A DNA stretch of 64,000 nucleotides from Salarchaeum japonicum (GCF_020614395.1 NZ_CP085324.1:873564-937563); one strand, 5' to 3'; shown: positions 50,878 to 61,100, counted from the first letter of the stretch. The notes: generated by a model not told the origin, from the sequence alone. Numbers and translations: made by a program.

Positions 50878-51335
50878 TCTTCACCCACCACCGAGAGAAT
50901 CGTGAGGAGGCTGCCGACGACGACGCAGTAGACGCCGAAGTCGAACACCACCGCGGACGCGAGTTCCATGTGGTCGTAGAGCGGGAAGGACGCGTACGTG
51001 TAGCCGTACGACATGAACGGCATGCCGAGCGCGACGAAGGCGAGGCCGCTCCCCGCGGCGACGGCGAGACCGACGGCGAACAGCCGGCGGTAGTCGGAGA
51101 CCAGTCCGTGCTGGATGTGTTCGACGCTCCCGCCGATGGAGCGCTGGAAGACGGTCTCTTCGAGGAAGTCGAGGCCGTACGCGATGTAGACCAGTGCGAG
51201 GCCGGTGGCGGTGAGGACGCCCGCGATGAACCCGCCGCCGGGGAGGTTGTGGCCCTGCAGGAACAGCGCGAACGACGTGATGAACACGATGGGAACCGCG
51301 AGCCGCGTGACCGTGCGGAGGATTATCGTGCTCAT
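50874..51335 (-). CDS. mnhB: Mrp antiporter subunit B
   Basis: 153 residues, four helices. The MnhB core GHNLPGGGFIAGVLTATGLAL is present near 28-47. In the Mrp complex it lies next to MrpA. Overlaps mnhA and mnhC by 4 nt. Confidence 0.93.
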   Translation of the reverse strand: MSTIILRTVTRLAVPIVFITSFALFLQGHNLPGGGFIAGVLTATGLALVYIAYGLDFLEETVFQRSIGGSVEHIQHGLVSDYRRLFAVGLAVAAGSGLAFVALGMPFMSYGYTYASFPLYDHMELASAVVFDFGVYCVVVGSLLTILSVVGEE

Positions 51336-53722
51336 TCCGCCTCACCTCCGCGTTCCCGCATCGCGATGAGGGTCACCACGGAGAGCGCGGCGATCGCGAC
51401 GACGGCGATTTCGCCCATCGTGTCGAACGCACGGAGGTCGACGAGGATGACGTTCACGATGTTCGTCCCGCCGCCCTCCTCCACCGCGAGTTCGACGATG
51501 TGTTCGGTGTCGATGCCGGAGACGGGGTTCATGCTCGCGGACGGGTCGCTCCCCGCGGTGGCGAGCAGGACGGTCACCGTGACCGTCGCGCCCACGAGCA
51601 CGGAGAGACCGGCGTCCCGGAGCTTCCGGGAGAGTCGGGTCTCGCCGTAGTAGGACGGCAGTCGGTCGAGCACGAGCAGGAAGATGACGAGCACGAGCGT
51701 CTCGACGACGAGCTGGGTGAGCGCGAGGTCGGGCGCGCTCGCGAGGATGTAGAAGATGGCGAGCATGAACCCGAGGATGGAGAGCGTGAGCACGCCCGTC
51801 GTGTGCGAGGGCGCGACGGTCACCGCGGCCGCGGCGACGACGGCGGTGACGAGGACGAGGAGGAGCGGAATCGACAGCGAGTACGAGAGCGGGGGCAGGG
51901 ACGCGCCGACGGCGGCGTACCCGGCGAGCGCGAGGCCCGCGGTGGCGGCGAGCGTCCAGGCGGCGTACGTGCGGAGCTGGCCGGTCTGGACGACGCGCGC
52001 CGCGCCCCGGGAGACGCCGTCGAGGCCGCCGACGGCGGTGTCGTACCACCAGTCGGCGCGAACCGGCGGAACCGCGCGGAAGAGCGCGTGGAGCGCGTCG
52101 TGGATGCGACCGTACGCCGGATAGGCGACGAGGCCGAGCGCGATGGTCGCGGCGCTCATCGCGAGCGCGGGACTGACGTACGTCGGAACGTAGTAGGAGA
52201 ACTCGTGGCCGCCGTGGCCGCCGACGGTCGTGCTGTTCACGATACCGGCGACGAACTCCGTGATTGGCGCGAAGCCCGCGTGGAATGACGCGAGCAGGCC
52301 GTTGAGGCCGATGGTGCCCGCGACCACGGCGAGCAGGACGGGCGGCGCGAGCATCGTCAGGGGCGGGCGGTGGACGTGCCCGAGGCCGCTCGGCTTCTCC
52401 CCGAAGAACAGCATCAGGAAGCGCACCGAGTAGAGGAACGTGAACACGCTCCCGAGCACGGCGACGGCGGGGACGACCCACGCGAGGCCGCCCGCGTGCG
52501 CGGCGAACTCGTACGTCGTCTCGAAGAGGAACTCCTTCGAGTAGAACCCGTTGAACGGCGGGACGCCCGCCATCCCGAGCGCCGCGACCACGGTGACGGC
52601 GGCCGTGATGGGGAGGTCGCGCCTGAGGCCGCCGAGTTCGCTGATGGTTCTCGTCCCGGCTTCGTGCGCGACGATGCCGGCGACGAGGAAGAGGGGCGCT
52701 TTGAACATCGCGTGGTTCAGGATGTGGAACGCGCCCGTCTCCGCGCCGAGGACGGACGCGAACCCGAACCCGGCGACGATGAGACCGAGGTGGCTCGCGG
52801 TGGAGTACGCGAGCAGTTGCTTGATGTCGGTCGCGGCGATGGCGAGGACGGCGGCGACGGTCATCGTGACGAGGCCGAGCGTCGCGAACAACAGCGTCCA
52901 CTCGTCGGTGGCGAGGACGGGGCGGAGGCGGCCGACGAGGTAGACGCCGGCTTTCACCATCGTCGCGGAGTGGAGGAACGCCGACACCGGCGTCGGGGCT
53001 TCCATCGCGTCCGGCAGCCAGATGTGGAGCGGAACCTGCGCGGACTTCGCCGCCGCGCCGATACCTACCAGAACGACGACGGGCAGGAGGACGCCCTGCG
53101 AGCGCAGGGCCTCCCGGACGAGTTCGGGCTGGTCGAGCATCGTCGCGATGCTGAACGTCCCGGTGGCGTTCGCGAGCAGGACGAACCCCACGAGCATGAA
53201 CAGGCCGCCGCCCACGGTGACGAACATGGACTTCCGGGCGGCGTACAGCGACGACTCCTGGCCGGAGTAGTGGCCGATGAGGACGAACGAGGCGATGCTG
53301 GTGAGCTCCCAGAACACGAAGAGCGCGACGAGGTCGGCGGCGAGCGCGACGCCGAGCATCGACCCCATGAACGCGAGCAGGGTCGCGTAGTACTTCGCGA
53401 GGCCGGGTTCGCCGTGCATGTAGCCCGCGGAGTACGTGAACACGAGCACGCCCACGCCCGACGCGAGGAACGCGACGAGCAGGGAGAGTCCGTCCACGTA
53501 CAGGCTCAGCGAGACGCCGAGCGCGGGAATCCACTCGACGGCGACGACACCCTCCGTTCCGTACTGGGACGCGGCGAGCCCGAAACAGGCGAGCGCCACG
53601 ACCGCCGCGAAGTACGCCGTGCGCTCGCCCAGCGCGCGATGGACGAGCGGCGTGACCGCGGCGGCGACGAACGGCAGTGCGAGGAGCGCGAGCACTACCG
53701 GTAGGTCGGGGGTTGGTTGCAC
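51332..53722 (-). CDS. mnhA: Mrp antiporter subunit A
   Basis: 796 residues from a GTG. Residues 1-500 are a NuoL-like antiporter domain: DLVALFVFWELTSIASFVLI, AQVPLHIWLPDAMEAPTPVS, HILNHAMFKAPLFLVAG. Residues about 640-710 form a MrpA C-terminal/DUF4040 (MbhD-like) part with ASAPDLALTQLVVETLVLV, and about 735-790 an MbhE-like part with VILVDLRAFDTMGEIAVVAI. It is the largest ion-channel subunit. First gene of the seven-gene operon. Confidence 0.95.
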   Translation of the reverse strand: MQPTPDLPVVLALLALPFVAAAVTPLVHRALGERTAYFAAVVALACFGLAASQYGTEGVVAVEWIPALGVSLSLYVDGLSLLVAFLASGVGVLVFTYSAGYMHGEPGLAKYYATLLAFMGSMLGVALAADLVALFVFWELTSIASFVLIGHYSGQESSLYAARKSMFVTVGGGLFMLVGFVLLANATGTFSIATMLDQPELVREALRSQGVLLPVVVLVGIGAAAKSAQVPLHIWLPDAMEAPTPVSAFLHSATMVKAGVYLVGRLRPVLATDEWTLLFATLGLVTMTVAAVLAIAATDIKQLLAYSTASHLGLIVAGFGFASVLGAETGAFHILNHAMFKAPLFLVAGIVAHEAGTRTISELGGLRRDLPITAAVTVVAALGMAGVPPFNGFYSKEFLFETTYEFAAHAGGLAWVVPAVAVLGSVFTFLYSVRFLMLFFGEKPSGLGHVHRPPLTMLAPPVLLAVVAGTIGLNGLLASFHAGFAPITEFVAGIVNSTTVGGHGGHEFSYYVPTYVSPALAMSAATIALGLVAYPAYGRIHDALHALFRAVPPVRADWWYDTAVGGLDGVSRGAARVVQTGQLRTYAAWTLAATAGLALAGYAAVGASLPPLSYSLSIPLLLVLVTAVVAAAAVTVAPSHTTGVLTLSILGFMLAIFYILASAPDLALTQLVVETLVLVIFLLVLDRLPSYYGETRLSRKLRDAGLSVLVGATVTVTVLLATAGSDPSASMNPVSGIDTEHIVELAVEEGGGTNIVNVILVDLRAFDTMGEIAVVAIAALSVVTLIAMRERGGEAE

Positions 53723-53744
53723 GGGCGTACGATGGGGTACTCGT

Positions 53745-53752
53745 AACTTAAT
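53745..53752 (-). promoter_or_regulatory. TATA-like box of the mnh operon
   Basis: ttaagtta on the minus strand lies about 23-30 nt before the GTG at 53722. Confidence 0.4.
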
Positions 53753-53776
53753 CGTTCGCTCTTGGCGATTCGTCAG

Positions 53777-53784
53777 TTTTTACT
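53777..53784 (+). promoter_or_regulatory. TATA box of hpt
   Basis: tttttact lies about 22-29 nt before the ATG at 53806, in the divergent promoter shared with mnhA. Confidence 0.45.
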
Positions 53785-53805
53785 CTCGGCGCACGTAGCG
53801 TCAGC

Positions 53806-54372
53806 ATGGATAGGCTCAAGCGGTCTCTCCTCGACGCGCCGATCATCGAGAAAGAGGGCTACCAGTACTTCGTTCACCCCATCAGCGACGGCGTTCCCGT
53901 CCTGGAACCCGAACTCCTCCGGGAGATAGTCATCAAAATCATCCGGAAGGCCGAAATCGAGGGTGTGGACAAAATCGTCACGCCCGCCGCCATGGGCATC
54001 CACATCTCCACCGCGGTCAGCCTGATGACGGACATTCCGCTCGTCGTCATCCGCAAGCGCTCCTACGGCCTCGAAGACGAGGTCTCCCTGACCCAGCAGA
54101 CGGGCTACTCGGAGTCCGAGATGTACATCAACGACGTGCACGCGGGCGAGAAGGTGCTCGTGCTCGACGACGTGCTCAGCACGGGCGGCACCCTGCGCGC
54201 CATCACGGACGCCCTCGACCACATCGGCGCGGACGTCAGCGACGTGGTCGCGGTCATCAAGAAGGAGGGGCCGAACGAGCTCGACGAGTCCGACATCGAC
54301 GTGAAGACGCTGATAAACGTGGACGTGGTGGACGGCGAAGTCGTTATTACGGACGCGGACGGCGACTACTGA
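53806..54372 (+). CDS. hpt: Hypoxanthine/guanine phosphoribosyltransferase (HGPRTase-like)
   Basis: 188 residues. The PRPP-binding motif [14 protein letters not shown] (117-130) and the [15 protein letters not shown] block identify the archaeal HGPRTase-like family, related to adenine phosphoribosyltransferase. It salvages purine bases. It is divergent from the mnh operon; the starts lie 84 bp apart. Confidence 0.93.
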   Translation: MDRLKRSLLDAPIIEKEGYQYFVHPISDGVPVLEPELLREIVIKIIRKAEIEGVDKIVTPAAMGIHISTAVSLMTDIPLVVIRKRSYGLEDEVSLTQQTGYSESEMYINDVHAGEKVLVLDDVLSTGGTLRAITDALDHIGADVSDVVAVIKKEGPNELDESDIDVKTLINVDVVDGEVVITDADGDY

Positions 54373-54499
54373 CGAGACGCCGCCTCGCGCGCCCGTAACG
54401 TATTTTCATGATGGTTTAGGATTTTAGCCAACTTCTTTCAGCCCTTTGGAAATCGTAGAGAAGCGCCGGGTTCCCCAACACACCTTCTGCTATCGAAGA

Positions 54500-54507
54500 A
54501 TATTTAT
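54500..54507 (+). promoter_or_regulatory. TATA box of the dpp operon
   Basis: atatttat lies 24-31 nt before the ATG at 54531, within an AT-rich 158-bp spacer after hpt. Confidence 0.5.
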
Positions 54508-54530
54508 GCACATGTTTGTTTTTCCATAGC

Positions 54531-56489
54531 ATGCCATCCGGCAACAAGAGACGGAACCAACTGGCAGGCGACGAAGACGGCGGCGAGGGAGGCCTCGACC
54601 GGCGTCGCGTGATGCAATACATGGCCGCGACCGGCGTGGCCGCGAGCATCGCGGGTTGTAGCAGCGGCGACGACTCGACCTCCACCACCAGCGGAACGAC
54701 GACCTCCGGAACCTCGGTCTCCCAGGACGAGATCCCCTCCGGCGGCACGTTCATCTACGGAACCACCGGAAACACGAACGGCCTGAACGTCTTCCGCGTC
54801 GGTGACGGAGAGACTTCCGCGCGAGCGGAGATGGTCATGGACTTGGGGTACGTCCGCGAGAGCCCCGAGTACTCGGACTTCCTCCCGCTCTGGTTCGAGG
54901 ACATGACGGTCGAACAGCCGGTCAACCAGATCGACATCAAACTCCGCGAGAACCTCCAGTTCGGCGAAGGGTACGGCGAACTGACCGCGGAGGACTACCT
55001 CTGGTGCATCGACAACATCTGGACGGCCGACTGGGCGAACTTCACGTACGCTTCCGAGTTCACTGTCGGGAGTGACGAAGAGCCGATCCAGTTCGAGAAG
55101 GTGGACAAGTACACGATTCGGGAGACCATCCCGAACTCGCGGCCGTTCTTCCCGTACAACGAGCCGCTCTCCTACATGTTCCCGATTCCGAAGGAGATCG
55201 CGCAGCCCTACGTCGAAGACCAGAACGCGGAGGGCCTCGCGCAGGACAATGCGATTATGCGCGCGACCTTCAACGGGAACCTCGGACCGTGGGACCTCAA
55301 GCGCTGGTCGCAGCAGTCCATCATGGAGTTCGAACGTGGAGAGGACTACTACCTCCGCGAGGCGGCCGCGAACGACGACCGCGTCCCCGAAATCTTCACC
55401 GAAGCGCCGTACTTCGACGAGTACCACTTCCAGTACTTCGACAAGGCCCAGACGGCGCGGCAGGCGCTACAGGCCGGCGAAATCGACGCAACGTTCATCC
55501 CGTCGACGCAGGTCGGCTCGTACGAGAACAACGAGTCCGACGACCTCCAGCTTTACGAGAACCCCTACCGCGCCTGGTCGGGGTACCTCGGCATCAACCA
55601 CCGCGCGAACGGCTGGAGTCAGCTCCGGAACAAGGAGGTTCGCCACGCGCTGGCGCACATCTACAACAACAACTTCGTCGTCGAAAACATTGCCGACGGC
55701 CGCGCCGCGGCCCAGAACACGCTCCATCCGTCCTGGGGTCCGTACGCGCCCGACGACCCCGTGACGTTCGAGGGGTCGCTCGAAACCGCGCGCGAACTCC
55801 TCGAATCCGGGACGTCGAGCGACTACGGCTACAGCGGCGACACGTTCGTCGGCCCGGACGGAAACCAGGTCGAACTCACGGTCGTCTACCAGTCGGGTGA
55901 GACCGACGACCTGCGCGCCGCCTACCTCAAGCAGCGGCTGAACCAGGTCGGTATCGCGCTCAACCAGGAGACGACCTCCTGGACGAGCCTCCTCAGCAAC
56001 TTCTTCCAGCCGGGCCAGAAGGCGTCCGGGTTCTCCGGCACTATCGGGTACGGCGAGGACAACACCAGCGGCGGCCCGTACAACCCCGGTCCGTGGGACG
56101 AAGTTGTCTCCTCGAACTCCTGGGACTTCATGCTCACGCTCGGGTTCTCGTACGGCCCGCTCACGCCTGCCGGCACCATCGCGAGCCTGTTCGGCGAGCA
56201 GGGTAACTTCAACGCGTACGGCTACACGCCCGACCGCGACCTCGGAGCGATGCGTGACGAGGCGCAGACCGCGGAGAGCCGCGAAGCCGCTCAGAGTACA
56301 ATTCAGGAGATGCTGAGCTACCTCTCCGAGGAGCGCCCGGTCATCTTCGAGTACAACCCCTTCAACTTCTACGCGTACCGCAACCAGGTGCAGAACATCG
56401 GCGAGAGCCCGCCGGAAAGCTACTGGAACATGCTCCAGGACCGGTCTTCCACGCGGATGTACTTCTCCAACGGAAGTAGCGGCCGTTAA
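54531..56489 (+). CDS. dppA: Peptide ABC transporter substrate-binding lipoprotein
   Basis: 652 residues, family SBP_bac_5. The signal has twin-Arg (DRRRVMQYMAATG, R24-R26) and a lipobox SIAGC with C43, followed by a Ser/Thr linker. Landmarks: LRENLQFGEGYGELTAEDYL, AGEIDATFIPSTQ, NNNFVVENIADGRAAAQNT and YSEERPVIFEYNPF-like LSEERPVIFEY. Longer than bacterial DppA, as usual in haloarchaea. Binds oligopeptides outside the cell. The ATG at 54531 is used rather than a TTG at 54516. It is the first gene of dppABCDF. Confidence 0.92.
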   Translation: MPSGNKRRNQLAGDEDGGEGGLDRRRVMQYMAATGVAASIAGCSSGDDSTSTTSGTTTSGTSVSQDEIPSGGTFIYGTTGNTNGLNVFRVGDGETSARAEMVMDLGYVRESPEYSDFLPLWFEDMTVEQPVNQIDIKLRENLQFGEGYGELTAEDYLWCIDNIWTADWANFTYASEFTVGSDEEPIQFEKVDKYTIRETIPNSRPFFPYNEPLSYMFPIPKEIAQPYVEDQNAEGLAQDNAIMRATFNGNLGPWDLKRWSQQSIMEFERGEDYYLREAAANDDRVPEIFTEAPYFDEYHFQYFDKAQTARQALQAGEIDATFIPSTQVGSYENNESDDLQLYENPYRAWSGYLGINHRANGWSQLRNKEVRHALAHIYNNNFVVENIADGRAAAQNTLHPSWGPYAPDDPVTFEGSLETARELLESGTSSDYGYSGDTFVGPDGNQVELTVVYQSGETDDLRAAYLKQRLNQVGIALNQETTSWTSLLSNFFQPGQKASGFSGTIGYGEDNTSGGPYNPGPWDEVVSSNSWDFMLTLGFSYGPLTPAGTIASLFGEQGNFNAYGYTPDRDLGAMRDEAQTAESREAAQSTIQEMLSYLSEERPVIFEYNPFNFYAYRNQVQNIGESPPESYWNMLQDRSSTRMYFSNGSSGR

Positions 56490-56524
56490 CTGCCGCCTAT
56501 ACGCCCTCACCACGTCATATATTT

Positions 56525-57505
56525 ATGAAATGGTATATAGTGAAGCGCATTCTGTGGACGTTCGTCGCGGTGTGGATCGCGCTCACGTTCACGTTCGCGC
56601 TCGTCACTGCGTCCCCGAACCAGGGACAGATGCAGGCGATGATGAGTTGTGCGACGACCGGCGAAGACCCCGCCGAGTGTAGGGAGCAGTTCCGCGAACG
56701 GGAAGGGCTCGACACGCCCGTCACCGAGCGGTACGTGAACTACATGGTGAACATGGCGACCCTGAACTGGGGGTGGTCCGACTCCCGGTCGCAGATGGTG
56801 ATTCCAGCGATACTGTCCGCGTGGAAGTTCACCGCGCAGTACGCGATACCCGTCCTGATACTATCGACACTGATAGGGTACGGTATCGGACTGTACTCGG
56901 CGTACAAACCCTACACGGTCACTGACTACGCCGGGTCGTTCGTGGCGTTCTTCGGGATTAGCATCCCGAACTTCTGGTTCGCCATCGTCCTGATAATGTT
57001 ATTTGCCGTGAACATAGACGCCCTCCCGGTGTACTACCAGAGCGGCATACCACTGGAGTACGGGTGGTTATCAGTGAGGAACTTCCTCCAACTCGTACTC
57101 CCCATCACGGTACTGCTCACGGCGTCGCTCGCGTGGCAGATGCGGTACTCGCGCGCACAGGCGCTGGAGCAGATGAATCAGGAGTTCGTCAAGGTCGCGA
57201 AGGCGAAGGGCGCGAGCCAGTACCGCCTCATGATTCACCACGTCCTCCGGATGGCGGCGGTGCCGCTCTCGACGAGTTTCGTCGGGAGCCTCCTCGCCAT
57301 CTTCTGGTCGGGGTCCGTGATCATCGAACAGATATTCGCGATTCCGGGACTCGGCTACATGACGTACACCGCCATCGTCGAGCAGGACACGGCGCTCATC
57401 CTGGCGACCACCCTGCTCACGGTGTTCCTCGCCATCATCGGGAACCTCCTCGAAGACATCGCGTACGTCGTGCTCGACCCGCGGATCGACTACGGTAACA
57501 GATAA
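56525..57505 (+). CDS. dppB: Peptide ABC transporter permease, DppB type
   Basis: 326 residues, six membrane helices. The EAA loop with RAQALEQMNQEFVKVAKAKG and FLGSVVIEQIFAIPGLGY-like SGSVIIEQIFAIPGLGYM are DppB signatures. Starts MKWYIVKRILWTFVAVW. Base composition is slightly more AT-rich at its start than at its end. Confidence 0.93.
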   Translation: MKWYIVKRILWTFVAVWIALTFTFALVTASPNQGQMQAMMSCATTGEDPAECREQFREREGLDTPVTERYVNYMVNMATLNWGWSDSRSQMVIPAILSAWKFTAQYAIPVLILSTLIGYGIGLYSAYKPYTVTDYAGSFVAFFGISIPNFWFAIVLIMLFAVNIDALPVYYQSGIPLEYGWLSVRNFLQLVLPITVLLTASLAWQMRYSRAQALEQMNQEFVKVAKAKGASQYRLMIHHVLRMAAVPLSTSFVGSLLAIFWSGSVIIEQIFAIPGLGYMTYTAIVEQDTALILATTLLTVFLAIIGNLLEDIAYVVLDPRIDYGNR

Positions 57506-57508
57506 ACA

Positions 57509-58672
57509 ATGTCATCAGATTATAACGATATCTCGTTCGAGGACATCGAGTGGGACTCGCAGGACGTCTCGACGTTCGCCCTCACTCGCGCCGGGATTCT
57601 GGAGCTACTCTCGTACCTCGTTATCGGCGCGCTGTTCGTGTACGACCACTTCGTCATCGAGAACGCCCACCCGCTCATCTTCGGGTGGGACGTGCTCAGC
57701 GTCGAGTGGTTGTTCCTCGTGACGCTCGTCGCGATGTTCTTCCACGGGTTCTACCCGCTCTACAAGAACGAACGGATGCGGCAGTTCTACTGGAAGCGGT
57801 TCAAGAAGAACAAGATGGCGGTCGTCGCGCTCGCGTGGCTGGCCTTCATCTTCGTCGTCGGCATCTTCGGGCCGGTCGTCGTCGACCCGCCCCAGATCCG
57901 GTTCGACAACCGCATCCTCCCGCCCGCCGGCGTCACCGCGACCATCAACGGCGTCGAGAAGACGGGGACGATGCAGTACCCGTTCGGGACGTCCGCCGAG
58001 GGACGCGGCATCCTCGCGCTCGTCGTGTACGGGATGCGCGTCAGCATGGAAGTCGGCTTCATCGCGACCGTGTTCACGGTGCTCATCGGCTCGCTCGTCG
58101 GCGCGGTCGCCGCGCTCGCGACCGCGATGGACATCGGGTGGATGGACGAAGTCCTGATGCGGTACACGGACATCCAGTCCGTCTTCCCGACGTTCATGCT
58201 CCTGCTCCTGCTGACCTACCTGTTCGGCAGTAAACTCTGGATGATCATCCTCCTCTTCGGGTTCTTCAGCTGGGAGGGCGTCGCCCGGACGGTTCGCGGC
58301 GAGGCGCTCCAGCGCTCCGCGGAGGAGTACATCATGGCGGCGCAGGCGTCCGGCGCGAACATGCTGTACGTCGTCCGCCAGCACCTGATTCCGAACTCCG
58401 CGAACAGCATCATCATCAGCGCGACCGTCTCCGTCCCCGGGTTCATCCTCGGGGAGGCGTCGCTCGCGTTCCTCGGGTTCAGCGACCCGAACACGTTCTC
58501 GTGGGGTCGCACCATCGCCGCCGGGCAGGCGAACATCGAGCAGGCCTGGTGGATATCCACGATTCCGGGTATCTTCCTGTTCCTTACCGTGCTCGCGTTC
58601 TACTACGTCGGCGAGGCGATGCGTGACGCGATGGACCCCCGGCAGGAAGTCGGTGGAGGTGGTGGCCTGTGA
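57509..58672 (+). CDS. dppC: Peptide ABC transporter permease, DppC type
   Basis: 387 residues. An acidic N-terminus and two helices (about 30-50, 65-85) precede the OppC_N segment FYWKRFKKNKMAVVAL. The six-helix permease core has EEYIMAAQASGANMLYVVRQ (EAA loop) and GEASLAFLGFSDPNTFSWG. Starts 3 nt after dppB; the stop overlaps the dppD GTG. Confidence 0.93.
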   Translation: MSSDYNDISFEDIEWDSQDVSTFALTRAGILELLSYLVIGALFVYDHFVIENAHPLIFGWDVLSVEWLFLVTLVAMFFHGFYPLYKNERMRQFYWKRFKKNKMAVVALAWLAFIFVVGIFGPVVVDPPQIRFDNRILPPAGVTATINGVEKTGTMQYPFGTSAEGRGILALVVYGMRVSMEVGFIATVFTVLIGSLVGAVAALATAMDIGWMDEVLMRYTDIQSVFPTFMLLLLLTYLFGSKLWMIILLFGFFSWEGVARTVRGEALQRSAEEYIMAAQASGANMLYVVRQHLIPNSANSIIISATVSVPGFILGEASLAFLGFSDPNTFSWGRTIAAGQANIEQAWWISTIPGIFLFLTVLAFYYVGEAMRDAMDPRQEVGGGGGL

Positions 58673-59718
58673 GCGACCCCCTCCTCTCCGTCGAAGACCT
58701 GAAGACGCACTTCCACACTGAGGACGGCACCGCGTACGCCGTCGACGGCGTCTCGTTCGACGTGAAGCAGGGCGAGACCGTCGCTATCGTCGGCGAGTCC
58801 GGGAGCGGGAAGACGGTGACGAGCGAGTCCATCACGAAGATTCTGGACATGCCGCCCGGCGAAATCGTCGAGGGAACCGTCACGTTCGACGGGATGGATC
58901 TCACGTCGATGACCGGGAAGGAACTCCAGAAGATTCGCGGAAACCGCATCAGTCACATCTTCCAGAACCCCCAGAACGGCCTGAACCCCGTGTACAAGGT
59001 CGGCCGCCAGATCGGGGAGACGCTCCGCATCCACCGTAGCGACATGTCGAAGAAGGAGGTTCGTCGGCGCGTCATCGAACTGCTCGACGAGACCGGGATT
59101 CCGGAGGCGAGCGCGCGCGTGGACGACTACCCGCACGAGTTCTCGGGCGGGATGAAACAGCGCGTCCTCATCGCGATGGCGCTCGCGTGCGACCCCGACC
59201 TCCTCATCGCGGACGAGCCGACGACGGCGCTCGACGTGACGATTCAGGCGCAGATTCTCCGCCTCCTGGAGGACATCCAGGAGGAGATGGGGATGAGCAT
59301 CATCTTCGTCACGCACGACCTCGGCGTCGTCTCCGAAATCGCCGACCGCGTCGTGGTGATGTACTCCGGGAAGGTCATGGAGACCGGGACGGTCGAGGAG
59401 GTGTTCCAGAATCCCTCGCATCCGTACACGAACGCGCTCATCGAGTGCCTCCCGGGCCGCGGTCGGTCGATGAACCGCATCCCGGGCGCGCTCCCGAGCG
59501 TCACGAACCCGCCGGAGGGCTGTCGGTTCCATCCGCGGTGTGAGTTCGCGACCGAGGACTGCCGGACGGGCGACCAGCCGCCCCGGCACACCATCGAGGG
59601 GTCGCACGACGCCTCCTGTGTCTACTACGGACCGGGATACGACGCGTCCGACCTCACGTTCGACGGCGCGCAGAACGCGAACCAGCAGGACGTCACCACC
59701 GACGGAGGCGAACGATGA
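58669..59718 (+). CDS. dppD: Peptide ABC transporter ATP-binding protein, DppD type
   Basis: 349 residues from a GTG. Walker A GESGSGKTVTSESI, signature EFSGGMKQRVLIAMAL, Walker B DLLIADEPTTALDVT, H-loop FVTHDLGVV. The C-terminal oligopeptide domain has the PEGCRFHPRCEFATEDC Cys motif (three Cys). Its TGA overlaps the dppF ATG by 4 nt. Confidence 0.94.
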   Translation: MSDPLLSVEDLKTHFHTEDGTAYAVDGVSFDVKQGETVAIVGESGSGKTVTSESITKILDMPPGEIVEGTVTFDGMDLTSMTGKELQKIRGNRISHIFQNPQNGLNPVYKVGRQIGETLRIHRSDMSKKEVRRRVIELLDETGIPEASARVDDYPHEFSGGMKQRVLIAMALACDPDLLIADEPTTALDVTIQAQILRLLEDIQEEMGMSIIFVTHDLGVVSEIADRVVVMYSGKVMETGTVEEVFQNPSHPYTNALIECLPGRGRSMNRIPGALPSVTNPPEGCRFHPRCEFATEDCRTGDQPPRHTIEGSHDASCVYYGPGYDASDLTFDGAQNANQQDVTTDGGER

Positions 59719-61043
59719 GCCAGCAGCTATCCACATCCACGGCCCGCGAACCGCTTCTCGAAGTCCGGAACCTCAAGAAGCACTACCCGATAACGCAGGG
59801 GCTGTTGAACAAGGAGGTCGGCCGCGTGCGCGCGGTCGACGGCATCTCGTTCGACATCGCGCCCGGCGAAACCGTCGGACTCGTCGGCGAGTCCGGCTGC
59901 GGGAAGTCCACGGCGGCGGAGAGCATCCTCCGCCTCGAAGACCCGACCGAGGGGAGCGTGAACTTCGACGGCGAGGACATCACGACGTACAACGACACCG
60001 AACTGAAGCGGTTCCGCCGCGAGGCCCAGATGATCTTCCAGAACCCGGATTCGAGCTTCGACCCCCGGATGACGATGGGAGAGTCCATCTCGGAGCCGCT
60101 CCGGATTCACAACGTCGGGCCGCGCGAGCGCCGCCACGAAATCGCGCGGAACCTCCTGGAGCGCGTCGGTTTGAACGCCGACGACGCCGACCGCTACCCG
60201 CACGAACTCTCCGGCGGCCAGAAACAGCGGGTCGCGCTCGCCCGCGCGCTCGTCGTCAACCCACGCCTCATCGTGGCCGACGAGCCGGTGAGCGCGCTCG
60301 ACGTGTCCGTGCAGGCGGAAGTCCTCTCGCTCCTGCAGGACATCCAGGACGAGTTCGACCTCTCCATCCTCTTCATCAGTCACGACATGAGCGTCGTGCG
60401 GGAGGTCTGCGACCGCGTCGCCGTGATGTACCTCGGGAAGATCGTGGAGATCGGTGACACCGAGTCGCTCTTCGAAAACCCCCAGCATCCGTACACGCGG
60501 GCGCTCCTCCGTTCCATCCCGACCGTCGACCTCGATTCGCGCGGTATCGACGCCGGCCTGCACGGCGAGGTGCCGAACCCCTCGAACCCGCCGTCCGGGT
60601 GTAACTTCCACTCTCGGTGCCCGGAAGTCATCCAGCCCGAGGGCTACGAGTTCGAACAGGAGAACTGGCGGGGCGTGATGAACCTCCGCGTCTCGATGAA
60701 CGAACACGGCGTGGACGTCGACGGGCTCCGCGAGTTCGTCGGGGTCGAGGACGACGAGTCCGCGACCGCGGCGGAACGCGAGCGCATGAAGGACGAACTG
60801 CGCCGCGAGCACGACATCCCCGAGCAGCTCACGAGCAGCGCGGCGGAATCCGTGCTCGACGAGGCGCTCGACGACATCGTCCGCCGGAACCTCGACGACG
60901 CGCGGTCGCTGCTCGCCGACGAGTTCGAGACCGTGTGCGAGCAGTCCGAACCCGACCTGATGGACACCGGCACCGGCCACCCGGCCGCCTGCCACCTCCA
61001 CGCGGACGGCGTCGCGCAAACCATCGAACCCGCGGACGACTAA
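59715..61043 (+). CDS. dppF: Peptide ABC transporter ATP-binding protein, DppF type
   Basis: 442 residues. Walker A GESGCGKSTAAESIL, signature ELSGGQKQRVALARAL, Walker B LIVADEPVSALDVS, H-loop FISHDMSVV and PSGCNFHSRCPE. Residues after about 325 form a haloarchaeal-style acidic extension of about 110 residues ending HLHADGVAQTIEP, with a His/Cys cluster (GHPAACHLH). Confidence 0.94.
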   Translation: MSQQLSTSTAREPLLEVRNLKKHYPITQGLLNKEVGRVRAVDGISFDIAPGETVGLVGESGCGKSTAAESILRLEDPTEGSVNFDGEDITTYNDTELKRFRREAQMIFQNPDSSFDPRMTMGESISEPLRIHNVGPRERRHEIARNLLERVGLNADDADRYPHELSGGQKQRVALARALVVNPRLIVADEPVSALDVSVQAEVLSLLQDIQDEFDLSILFISHDMSVVREVCDRVAVMYLGKIVEIGDTESLFENPQHPYTRALLRSIPTVDLDSRGIDAGLHGEVPNPSNPPSGCNFHSRCPEVIQPEGYEFEQENWRGVMNLRVSMNEHGVDVDGLREFVGVEDDESATAAERERMKDELRREHDIPEQLTSSAAESVLDEALDDIVRRNLDDARSLLADEFETVCEQSEPDLMDTGTGHPAACHLHADGVAQTIEPADD

Positions 61044-61100
61044 CCGGCACTCGCCACCGCCGGCACACCGCTTTTCCTCGCGGCGGCCGTTCGTTCTCGT

